From Phaeoceros laevis (Eukaryota; Anthocerotophyta; Anthocerotopsida; Notothyladales): 29,880 nt of DNA. Made by a program: the position numbers and the translations under genes. The stretch is from contig JBNGIQ010008517.1 in assembly GCA_049999765.1 (NCBI GenBank), positions 1 to 29,880 of the forward strand. Direction: 5' to 3'. The notes beneath the pieces are model-generated. The model saw only the letters and a list, made by a program, of their open reading frames with translations, was not told the origin of the DNA and did not search any database. Positions within the stretch are counted from its first letter, which is position 1, and the number at the start of each line of letters is the position of its first letter. Below, one piece after another: positions 1-9,226 of this stretch.

Positions 1-357
1 ACCCATGTCCCGCGCTCCCAGTTCGTTTATTGTGAGGACTTCCTCATCCTTCTCCGTGATGCGGATGACTTCTTCCAAACGCTCCTTCTTGCCCCGGAGG
101 AGTCAATTCTTCACGGGCCTCAACAAGGTATACTCTCTCCAACAAGCCCCCTGGACCTTGTTCCGGAAGATGTGCCCTCGCATGCTGCCGCCCGCCTAGA
201 TCGACTGTGCCGGCCACCGATTGCCGCTCAACTTGCGGCGCAACTAGCACATGTCACGCCTCCTCCTACTCTCTCGCTTATGACTCCTCACGCTCCGGAT
301 GGCATTGCACCTCCAACTGGCGACCGCATTGTGGCCCCGGGCCTCAACTTCCCATAG
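1..357 (+). CDS. C-terminal part of an unidentified open reading frame
   Basis: Frame 1 is open from the first base of the window to a TAG at 355-357, about 118 codons, so the start lies outside. The peptide is acidic and leucine-rich at first (YCEDFLILLRDADDFFQTLL) and then rich in Ala and Pro, ending APGLNFP. I recognise no domain. The length of the stop-free run and its biased composition suggest a real or recently lost coding frame. It could also be the end of a transposon protein, since copia element A begins about 190 bp further on in the opposite orientation. Function is unknown. Confidence 0.25.
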   Translation, partial: THVPRSQFVYCEDFLILLRDADDFFQTLLLAPEESILHGPQQGILSPTSPLDLVPEDVPSHAAARLDRLCRPPIAAQLAAQLAHVTPPPTLSLMTPHAPDGIAPPTGDRIVAPGLNFP

Positions 358-547
358 TGTCGTAGGTCTATGCTCTGGGATGTAGATGCTCCAGTGTTGT
401 AGGGTAGTCTAGGCTTGCCAGTCACTTAGGCATGACGCCCTGTGACCCTTGTACTGGTAGCTGTTGCGCCAATCCTTGTGATAAAGCTTCCTTCAGAGTC
501 CTCCCTTGCGCACCACTTTCCAGGGCACTGAGTCAGGCTCCTTGGCG

Positions 548-830
548 TACGTCCCTGGTCTGTTTCCAACTATGGCCTCGAACCCTGACATGTTCCACCA
601 TCATTTCCACATGCCAACATATGTCGAAAAAGGACCCTCTCATCTCCATATGCTCACGGATTAGCCTTTCACTAACCACCATCATTTAATTAATTAGATA
701 ATTAATTAACTAATAGCAAGTCAACCATTATTGTAAAATTTTAATCGTTTATTCAAACAAAACAACCAAAAAAACATCTCCAGTATTATTAAAACAACAA
801 GTGAGTCACCACAACCGTGCCAGTATCAAA
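548..830 (-). repeat. Copia 3' segment, inverted copy of 27130-27402
   Basis: The reverse complement of this segment aligns by eye along its length with 27130-27402. Both copies contain the pol-terminal peptide ending LLF-stop, the run GAATAAACGATTAAAATTTT, the TTAATTAATTATCTAATT tract and the motif ATGTTGGCATGTGGAAATGATGG. The match fades near 548 and near 27402. It is the 3' end and downstream region of one copia family, present in two orientations 26 kb apart. Confidence 0.8.
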
Positions 831-1924
831 GTTTGTACAGCTGTACCTTCCAGTCCACTGCTCAGGCAAGTAGGGGGCAGGTGCATGTCTGGTCCTTCCC
901 GACGACCTTGGCATGGCTGCAGATGCTTCCACTACAGCCGCAGGCACCTCCACAGGTACGTGCTCCGTAGCAGTTGGCTCAACAGCCTCACTCTCGACCT
1001 CGTCAGGTGCGGCTGCCTCATTTAGCTCATACAAAGACTCCTCATCATATGACATGCTATGCTCCGACTGATCAAACACAACAGGCTCCACTTCGTAAGT
1101 GGCTTCTTCCCCTGCATCAGTGTCATTGTCATCGAAAACTTCAGATGCAGGTACCGCTATCGTGTCCTCCCCTTGAACAGGAGTAGCTGGCATGTCCACT
1201 AACTCGTCATCACCAGAGATGCGAGGAGGCTCCAAGAGTGCAACTTCGTCAAATGCAGCACTTCGAGCATACTCCACACGGCAAGTAGCAGGATCAAAAG
1301 GTTTATAGGCCTTAATACCATCAGTATAACCTATAAAAACCCTTTTTACTGCTCTATCTGATAACTTGGTATGCTCCTGTTTCTTCTTAGGAACATGGCC
1401 ATATGCTGAAGATCCGAACACTCTCAGATGCTGTATGGACGGAGTTCTACCACACCAGAGCTCATAAGGCGTACGTCCCTGCACAGCACTTGAAGGAAGC
1501 CGATTATGCAAGTAAGTAGCTGTATTTATTGCCTCTCCCCAATAAGACATGGATAACTTAGCTTGCTTTAACAACGCTCTCGTGATATCCTGCGTAGACC
1601 TATTCCACCTCTCTGCAACACCGTTCTAAGAACTTCAAGAGCTATATGGAACTGTAAACTGTCTGGCGATTCCAAGGGACTAGTAGTATGCACTAAAGGT
1701 GTCGGAGTCGAACTCACCACCATTGTTGGTGCGAGGGCATAATATTTTGACTCCAAGCTGTCTCTCCACCAAGGCCTAGTAATGCTTGAAACTCTCAAAC
1801 GCATCACTCTTGTGCTTTAACACATAAACATGTGCATACCTGTTGTAGTCATCGATGAATGACAAAAAGTATTTGCCTCCACCAAATGAATCCTTCGACA
1901 CAAGACCGCAAAGGTCGGTGTGTA
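789..1924 (-). pseudogene. Integrase remnant of copia element A
   Basis: The frame continues from the pre-integrase region with a copia integrase core: [17 protein letters not shown], then NNGGEFDS, then the intact stretch from 1574 (SYWGEAINTATYLHNRLP, RTPYELWCGRTPS, VFIGYTDGIKAYKPF). The second catalytic Asp of the DDE triad (TDNGGEF in family members) reads Asn at 1725-1727, a G-to-A change. Further stops lie at about 1625-1790. The end RSSGRTRHAPAPYLPEQWTG matches the tail that precedes RT in element B, but here a stop at 789-791 and non-coding sequence follow at once. The enzyme is certainly inactive. Confidence 0.8.
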
Positions 1925-4413
1925 CTAATTGCAACAGTTCAGTGGCACAGGTGCCCCCTCCTTTGGGAATGCCTGCACATAGTGTTTGGCGTATGTGCAG
2001 GCCTCACAAAAGAGTAGCTTGCTCAGGTTTTTCGGAAGTCCATCAGAATTCAGGTCAGACTTCTCCATAGCACTTAGTTTTGTGGGGTTCGGGTGCCCGA
2101 GCCTCATGTGCCAAATGTGTGTCACGCCTGCATTCCCTACAGATGGGCTAACTCTAGCTATCTGTGCGGATGGGATTGACACACTTCGTGCATCTACCAG
2201 GAACAAGTCATTAACAAGCCTTCCAACAACCAACGATGCAGCTTTTGAGGATTCCTGCCTCGGAGAAGAACAAACCATTAGAACCGAAGGCGACATCTTT
2301 TCCTTCTTGGCCACAGAGTGTGCCTCAGGTAACTGTACTCGTCTTGGTTCGTTGTTTTTCTTCTTCATGCAGTCCCTTTCCCAATGATTGGAAAGTCCGC
2401 ACCAGCTACAATTTCCAGGCCTCTTCTTGGCCCCAAATCCTTCTCCAGGTCCACTCGAGGCTGACCACTTGCTCTTGTTGGCAAACCTGTTGCCCTGTGG
2501 CTGTCCAGGTCTCCGTGGGCCCTTTGGCCTAGCTGTGAAGAGTGCCTGGCCCCTTGGAGGTTTAGAAGAATGTCTGGTCATCTCCTCTTGAAGGAGAGCT
2601 CCAACCAGCTCGTTAAACTCCAATGCAGGGATCTCATCCTCTTCAACATGTGCCAAAATGGCTAGCTGTCTGGCCATACGCAAGACAACATTCTGACTGG
2701 AGACAAAGTGTGAATAACTTGGAGGTAAAGATGCCAAGAATCTCACACATGCGTCTTGCTCGTTGACCTTTGCTCCAGCTTGCTCCAATTTAAGCTTTGC
2801 ATTCCGAAACTGTGTCACAAACTAATCAATGGGTTCGCCTTCTCTCATTTTGAAGGAATGGAATCTGGTCTGTGCAGCCATCCTAGTCATCATATCCTTG
2901 GAATGATATACCATGGCCGGATGGTCCCACATGTCCTTAGATGTTTTTGCGTCCATTATGTTCAGGGCCATCTGCTCACTTAGACCAATTCTGATGATAC
3001 TTTGTGCTTTCTCATCAAACTTATCCCAACATCGTTGTTCTGGTGTTGTGGAGATGATGCTTGAAGAGCTGGCAAATGGGACGTCATCTTCAGGGCGAGG
3101 ATTATCACCAATCACGTAATCCTAGAGCTGAGTTTCTCTCAAGAACCCATGCGTGCTCATCACCTAAACATCATAGTTCACTCCGCTGATCAGGCGATCC
3201 TTCTCTTCGAAGTCTATCTTCACAACAGGAAGTTTATCATTGTCAAGTTTGTCCTCACGTTCCTTTTCCTCTCATGCTTTTTCTCTTCATTCTCTTTCTT
3301 TATCATGTCTCTCCTTCTCTCTCCTTCCACGCTCACGACGGGCCTCTTCACTCTCTTCCATGGCAGATTCCTCAAGTTCACCTAGAAAGAGGTTTCTGAT
3401 GCTCTCAAGGATCTGATATTCAAGTGCTTGATCGAAGCCTTTGTTAGAGCTTTCTTCCATGTTTTAAAAGGCGTCGGGCTGGCCTGCACCATCTGTAGGT
3501 GCATCCACTGGACACGAGATCGAGTTAAGGCATTCAAGGCAACACTTATAAATGCCTGCAAGAGGAATGTGCTCAGGTTTCACAGTTTCTTTCTCTTTTG
3601 CATTAACGTGTACACAATCTAGTACATTAGAAGTCTCAAAGAATTTTAGCCTACTTGTAACGAATTCTAGCTGTGCACGAATTGTATTGAGAGCCGTGAA
3701 TACATGCTTTGACCTCCTAATTGCTATTGTCTCTGAATTACGCACTAGCTTGACAAGGAGACAGACATCTGACTGCAAAAACTCGTGCTCAGGTGTCTGA
3801 CTTGACTCTTGTCTTGGCCGAGGTGCTTGCCGATGCTGTACAGGTGCTGCGAATCTTCAAGGACACGGGTTGTTGGGGTAGTACTGCTCTTCTACAAGGT
3901 GTGCATGGTTGTGACGTAGGCGGTGTGGGTAATGTGGTTGTGCAAGGGAGAAATCGAACTGCCGTGATGTGTACACCAGGGTGTCATCGGGCGAGTAGCG
4001 CCCTCGTGTCCTGGCTTTGCACTGATTAGGACGAGTGTACCTTCTTCCCCGACGCTGCCTTCCAGACCAACTGCGCCGCGAATCCATGCTCAACCAGTAA
4101 GTTTCAGGTGCGGCAGCGCTCTTGCCACACATCCCAACTCCGTCCTTTCCATTACAGCACTTGTAGCAACTGCAATGCCTCCACTGACCACGCTTTGCTG
4201 TGCGCAGGCTCCTTAGGATCGGCGGCGGAGAACGACTTTCACCTTCCGGTGCAGTCCGCTCTTCACATAAAAGCTTCGTCAGCGCGCCCGGAGCTCCTCC
4301 CGCCACACCAGGCCTCTAATGGCGCCTACTATCACGTGTGGGAACTCCTCGTCTAGGAACTGTGCCAAATAGTTCATCCACTAGATTGAGTGCGCGAGGT
4401 CGGACGCCACCAT
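1925..4413 (-). pseudogene. gag of copia element A with long N-terminal region and CCHC knuckle
   Basis: The frame begins MVASDLAHSI at 4413 just after the primer site and, after one frameshift near 4290, runs to the pre-integrase domain. About 310 codons precede the recognisable gag: a helix-like start, a Cys cluster HCSCYKCCNGKDGVGMC (about 4180-4130), an Arg/Gln/Pro linker, and a Glu/Arg-rich stretch after the Met at 3460. The usual copia gag follows (YDV.VMSTHGF at about 3180; MWDHPAMVYHSKDM), then the zinc knuckle CSWCGLSNHWERDC at about 2390, then IWHMRLGHPNP. In-frame stops at 4381, 3857, 3464, 3287, 3272, 3164, 3122 and 2822 (lower plus-strand coordinate of each) all fit Trp, Arg or Gln codons changed by single transitions. 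The protease segment is missing at about 2240, where gag joins directly to a post-protease sequence. Confidence 0.75.
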
Positions 4414-4435
4414 CGCTTCCGCTGCATGCTAGTTA

Positions 4436-4448
4436 GGCTCTGATACCA
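4436..4448 (-). other. Primer binding site for initiator Met-tRNA
   Basis: The minus strand reads TGGTATCAGAGCC, complementary to the 3' end of plant initiator methionine tRNA, which primes minus-strand DNA synthesis in most plant copia elements. It lies immediately after the LTR end (4449) and about 22 bp before the first ATG of the gag-like frame (4413). Confidence 0.9.
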
Positions 4449-4683
4449 TGTTGCAAATATGTTGGATCTATCAGAGATTTGTAGCACTTGCGTATGCGTG
4501 TTGCATTGCAAGAAGTGGTCAAAACACTCATGTGCAAGAAGCACTTGTCTGATGGCACATAACCGCTATGTAACTGCCACCTATGGTTACCCACAACTAA
4601 CCCACATCTAACTATGAGTTCGAAGTCGAATAAGTATAATGAAACCTATTTTACCCTACACGGGTATTAGGGTTTCCCCAACA
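4449..4683 (-). repeat. LTR of copia element A (5' LTR in element orientation)
   Basis: On the plus strand the segment starts TGTTGC and ends CCAACA, that is, TG...CA with inverted termini TGTTG/CAACA typical of copia LTRs. It directly abuts the primer binding site. The length is 235 bp. The five bases outside (GTTGT, 4684-4688) would be the target-site duplication, but the partner at the other end is not present to confirm it. Confidence 0.85.
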
Positions 4684-6186
4684 GTTGTAAGTTAAGGATA
4701 ACATGATTGTAAGATTGCAACACTACTATGCTGCAGCGGGAAGCTCACTTCCCAAAAACCAAGACCCTGTCAAGCAGCTTCACCACTGTGACCAGTTGGT
4801 GCCAAACGAGTGGCGAGTCTTTCTGCAAGTAAGCTTCTACTACACGGTTTAACAAACAAGCAAAGGTGATTGCATACAAGAAGAAAGACCCTCGTGCAAC
4901 GGGGAGCCCTGCTCAGTTCCCAAGTGACGTGCGACCAAAACTAGCATCAAAGTTCATGCATGTATTCGCAGACACAACAAACTTGCCAGATAGTGCACAA
5001 CGCTTACAACTAGGAACTTGCAACAAGACTGAATGCCTGTGTCTTGGCTAGTACCCTCCTGCCTCTCCCTTGCTGGCCAGCATATCACCCGAGCTGGGCA
5101 ACCTTTGCATCCAAAGCTAAGCTGATAGTGACCACAAAAGATCACTGAAATCCCGGTGTTGGGATGGCTGTTGGGCTCTAAGCGACAAAGCTCATAAAGA
5201 GCTGCTAAAGAAAGAACTGTAAATATGCTAATTACCCTGTGAAACGGGCGGCACCTTGGTAACAAAGTACCTAGCTGCAGGAATAACTTAATCTACACAC
5301 CTGAGTCAGACCAAGCATGGTCAGCCCTAAACCAGGGCACATATGAACATCTCATGACATGGAGCTTTGGTGTGGTTCACTCCTGAATGGAACATGGCAA
5401 TGATTCCCATGGTGGGAGATAGCATAGAGGATGTTTCCTTGGAACTCCGACACTAATCTGACAATTTCTAAGCTTTGGATGGAAACCCCGTGAATGTGGC
5501 AAGGCTGAAATCTAGTCTTGTCAGTGATTGACTCCTCCTTGCCTCCCCGCAAAGAGTCCAACTACTTCGGTGGACTGGATTAGTTGTCACCAACGCCTCC
5601 TTGGTTGGGCGTATCTAGAACGTACTGGCTTAGGTCACTGCTTCCTAGACTACGTTCACTCATGGATGCCCTCCTTTCCAAACCGCACATTCTTGCACTT
5701 CTCCTGGCAACAACCACCATCGCAGTCAAGACAAAAGAAAAGTTATCGCCAGTGTGCGCAACAGACAAAGAACGAATGTGCAGTAAAAGGAGATGCAGCC
5801 CCAGACCGAAATCACAGGCTCCGACACCAATTCTTTGCCAGTGCGAAAGATTGTCTGGATAACCCCGAGGGGTTAATGTATGCTCAACAAGCAAGATTTG
5901 AATAGACAACAAGCTGGCATAGAGGAAGAGATGAGGTTCCTGGTGTACCAAGATCTCGTGAGCCTTCCTAGCCTTAGCTCAGGCAGCCATGCACGCGAGA
6001 CTCCACCAACGCAGATCACTCAGGCCAAGCACCGGTGCGGCCACGACTTCGGTAAGCGCCAGAGATCGAGCCTCAATTCCAAGTAACATACAACCCGCAT
6101 TCCAGCCAATGTACGAACAAGCCAGGAAGCGTCCAAGCCACGATCACGGCCTCGGTGGGACTCTGGTTCCATACGGTGGGGCTACA

Positions 6187-6220
6187 ATATCCGGTATATA
6201 TATATATATATACCGGATAT
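6187..6220. repeat. Perfect 34-bp palindrome with (TA)n core
   Basis: The sequence is ATATCCGG, then an 18-base alternating TA core, then CCGGATAT; it is identical to its own reverse complement over 34 bases. It can extrude as a cruciform or mark the centre of an inverted duplication, but no longer arms are visible outside it. Confidence 0.9.
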
Positions 6221-7492
6221 GAGAACACAATGGATAAACTAGCATTTCAATTATGGCTCCGAAATTTAATTCGATTTGAAAATTTTGGACATTTCCAAGC
6301 TGGCACCAGCCCACTAGTAACTCATTACTAAACCGACACGAAGCTCGCGTGCTGTAAAAATGTAAAAGTGCAGTGAAACGGTGCCGAAAAGTACCGGTTC
6401 AGGGGCCAGGTTTTGTGATGGAAAGGAAACCCGTCCCGGGCCCCGAAATATCATGTGGCGGGATGGGGCCTCATGGAAACCCAGGGCTCCGGAAACCTAC
6501 CGGCCCAGCGTGTATGTTTTCTAAAATAGCCGACTAGCATCTTGTTTCCGGGCTATATGTCGGCTATAAAATGGGAGTATAGCCGGAACTGGTTCCAATG
6601 TATAGGAAAACACTATTTGCGCACCTGGCGGTATGAAGCCCTTATTAGAGCACTGCATTTCGGGACCACGTTTTAGCTTGGAGTATTCGCCACATCTTGC
6701 TGGAAACCTACAAGCTTGGGGGCGGCGAGGTGAAAAAAGTTACCCGAGCCCTGAAACCGAGCCTAATGAGGGAGAGCTAGTGTGGGTATGGGTACTAGTA
6801 CTTCACCTCGTGGGGAGCACTTTCTAGACTGGACTGCACGTCTATTCTACTTATTTTGTATATGAAGCTAGTAGTGCGCGACGCAATTGCAAACGTCAGC
6901 AACGATACGGAGGGACGGCCTGGGCGGACGGACGGATGGTCCATGGTGGTGGTGGTGGTGGATGGATGAACATACCAACCGACCAACCTTCCTTACCCAC
7001 TCACTTTCTATTATAATTATCAGGCGAGCCCAGCTTTCGCAATCACATTAGTGAGCAGGCAATGCTTCATGAATCATCATTAAGCCAGCACAGCAACAGC
7101 ACGTCAATCTCATGGAAATGAGAAGAAACCGAATGCCATGGGATGATTGGACGCAGCCAAGTCAAACTGCAAACACCAGGCAAGTAGGCAAGCAGGCGCA
7201 TGGTGGTAAGTTTGTAGTAATACTAGACTAGCAGATCTGTTTATCGAGCCCACAGTGACTGGCCGTCATCCTGTGGTATGGATCATCACATGATTGATAT
7301 GCACAGTCTACATAGCTAATATTGGCAAAACTAATAGCAGCCGAGCACGAACTAGAGAGAGAGGGGCGAGAATAGCCACTACAGTAGTTGGTCTCCCGGC
7401 AGGCAGCCACAACAGCCACCACAGTCAGCCAGGCCGGCGCAGTAGAGTTATTAGAGGTTCAAGACATACGCATTGTTGGTAAAGTAGAGTAC

Positions 7493-7519
7493 TTGGGATT
7501 CGCAGTCGGCGATTCCCAA
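7493..7519. repeat. Short inverted repeat (hairpin)
   Basis: TTGGGATTCGC and GCGATTCCCAA are inverted copies with one mismatch, separated by five bases. No T run follows and no gene end is near, so no terminator or RNA gene is inferred. Confidence 0.5.
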
Positions 7520-8499
7520 CTTTAGCTAGTAGGGTAGCAGTAACTCTTAGAGTAGCTCTTTCCTCTTTTTCTAGCTACATACATACACGCTCTTCAAAAT
7601 GGCAATACTATTGCCCCTTAACCGGAACTCTACTCTTCCGGCGATGTGTACAGGAACTATGTGCCCAGTGGGGTGCCATTTTAAGAAATTCCGATATTAC
7701 AATCCTGTCGGCAGCGCCGCAGATACAGTATTGTAGATTTTCTGTTTCATCCCGTAATCTCGACTATTGTAGACTCTACTGTACAATAGTCATAAAGCCT
7801 ATCGTAATCTCACCCTCAATCAGAAGCCGTGGCCTCTACACACATGTACTGCCCCTCCTAGACCGAGTGCACTAGCGGTTTTGACCGTCCGGCTTACAAA
7901 ACGCCCGTGCAAGGCCGCATGCCACGTGGGATGCAACTCCCAGTCCTTCCCCCAGGACGCACGGGGCCCCCTGTTTGTGAGGGTTGCGCCGCCGGCGAAA
8001 CATCAACTAACCAACCAACTCAACCGACCATCCACTTCTCCCCCGTCCATCCATGCATCCATTTCCAGTAGCTAGCAGCCGAGCCGTCCAACCGCAAGCA
8101 CATTTTGCCATTTAGGGTATGCATTTGTTTCCCGTGACACTCGTGTGTCCCTTGAGTCCCTTTCCCCCTTGGAAACCAATTTCTGTTAGTATGTCAATAA
8201 GACTAGTAGTGGTTTTACAGTATTTGCCATTTACTGCTCTACATCCGACTCTAGTACTCTACAAGTGATGTATTTTATTTTCAAGCAAGAGGCATGCAAT
8301 CCAACGCAATGCCGGGCGGTCGTCAATGGCAGCGATCCGGGCTTGGTGGGTAGGTAGACTACAGTAGGTTGGCCAGCTTTGGCTCTATCATTTACTACTG
8401 GACAGTTAACCTAGCTAGCTAGGGCAAGCACGATAAAGTAACAAAAAATAACGTCCTCCACGGACGCTTTGGGCAGCTGTATCGCCAGGGTGGCGAAAC

Positions 8500-8745
8500 T
8501 CCCACCTTCCCCTCTCTCCTCTCTCCAACCTCATTTGGATTTGTCTCTTTTTTTATGCCTGGCTCTTGGCTTCATCTCTCATCGCTCTCCGCCCAACCGC
8601 CCTTTCCTCGCTCTCTCCACTCCCGCTGCAATTCTGCGCCCTCGCTCCCCTGCCCGGGTCCCTCCCACTCCGGCCCTCTCCGGCCCCTCGCCTTGCCTCC
8701 CCTAGGCTCGCCTCGCCCCCCCTTCCCTCCTTCCGCGATATAGTC
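8500..8745 (+). promoter_or_regulatory. Pyrimidine-rich leader or core-promoter tract
   Basis: Between about 8500 and 8745 the plus strand is dominated by C and T (repeated CTCTC, CCTCC and CCCTT blocks). Such TC tracts are common in plant core promoters and 5' untranslated regions. It lies 470-710 bp upstream of the hAT-like ORF at 9213 and probably belongs to that gene. The transcription start cannot be placed. Confidence 0.45.
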
Positions 8746-9121
8746 TACTACCTTGTGTGAGGAGGCCTGTCATCAACCGCTGCGCTGAGGGCAGGGCTCA
8801 TGGATCTCGTCCAATTTCTACTACTCCCTAATCTTAGCATCACTTGCGGCTACTCCCACCGTTGTGGCTGTGCTTGCTCGTTGCCCGTGTTTTGTGGTGG
8901 AGCGGTGTGAGTCCGTTATCCTGCCGCTGACAGGAGCAGCGATCTCCTCCTCCCTTTCCTTCCCTTCCCTCTCTTCCGCACCCCCCCTTTACCATGCCCT
9001 TGAACTTCCGCGCATTGCAAGCCTGGCTCTCTCTTCCCATGGCACTCACAATTCCGCTCCAGCACCACCAGCTGCACAAGCAGCAGCAGGGGCAGCGACG
9101 GGTTTTCTACGCCGCACCAGG

Positions 9122-9226
9122 ATGGAGGCAGTGAGGCTAGTCTGGAGAAGATGCAGCGGTAGCAGCAGCACTGGCTGCTGGCACGGTATGGCCGTAGCGG
9201 ACAAGGACACCGATGGGGGCAGTTGA
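9122..9226 (+). other. Upstream ORF overlapping the main start codon
   Basis: An ATG at 9122 opens a 34-codon frame ending at TGA 9224-9226. It overlaps the ATG at 9213 of the hAT-like gene by 14 bases in another frame. If the main protein starts instead at the second Met (9243), the uORF ends 16 bases before it. Either arrangement could lower or gate translation. The peptide (MEAVRLVWRR...) has no recognisable motif. Confidence 0.4.

Larger units (their letters stand above)
548..4683 (-). mobile_element. Ty1/copia LTR retrotransposon A, internally deleted and decayed
   Basis: Read on the minus strand, the element has a 235-bp LTR (4449-4683), a primer site against initiator Met-tRNA (4436-4448), a gag-like frame starting near 4413, a CCHC zinc knuckle, the GAG-pre-integrase motif and an integrase ending at 789. 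It lacks the aspartic protease and the whole RT/RNase H region. After the integrase C-terminal tail come a stop and a 3' non-coding segment that can be followed to about 548. No second LTR is seen on the left, so that end is truncated or rearranged. The coding frame carries many stops explained by C-to-T or G-to-A transitions. It is a dead or non-autonomous copy; the order gag then integrase identifies the copia superfamily. Confidence 0.85.
4684..8460. other. Intergenic region without a recognised gene
   Basis: Several open frames of 60-125 codons occur on both strands (for example minus 5352-5561 and minus 5580-5951), but none shows a domain I recognise, and splice sites do not join them convincingly. 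The stretch holds a perfect AT-cored palindrome (6187-6220), a short hairpin (7493-7519), a GGT/GGA microsatellite near 6943-6966 and AT-rich patches. Part of it is probably old transposon debris or the upstream region of the gene at 9213. Confidence 0.5.

Noticed and set aside
5817-5829. GGCTCCGACACCA, two bases from the inverted initiator-tRNA primer site
   Set aside because: The sequence next to it does not end in TG/CA as an LTR must and no gag follows; probably chance or a very old relic.
4954-5951. Several minus-strand open frames of 69-123 codons
   Set aside because: No recognisable domains, no convincing splice sites linking them and no compositional support.
7590-7690. Inverted words TCAAAATGGCA and TGCCATTTTAA about 80 bp apart
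   Set aside because: Only 10-11 bases match and the surrounding sequence does not pair; too weak for a TIR element.
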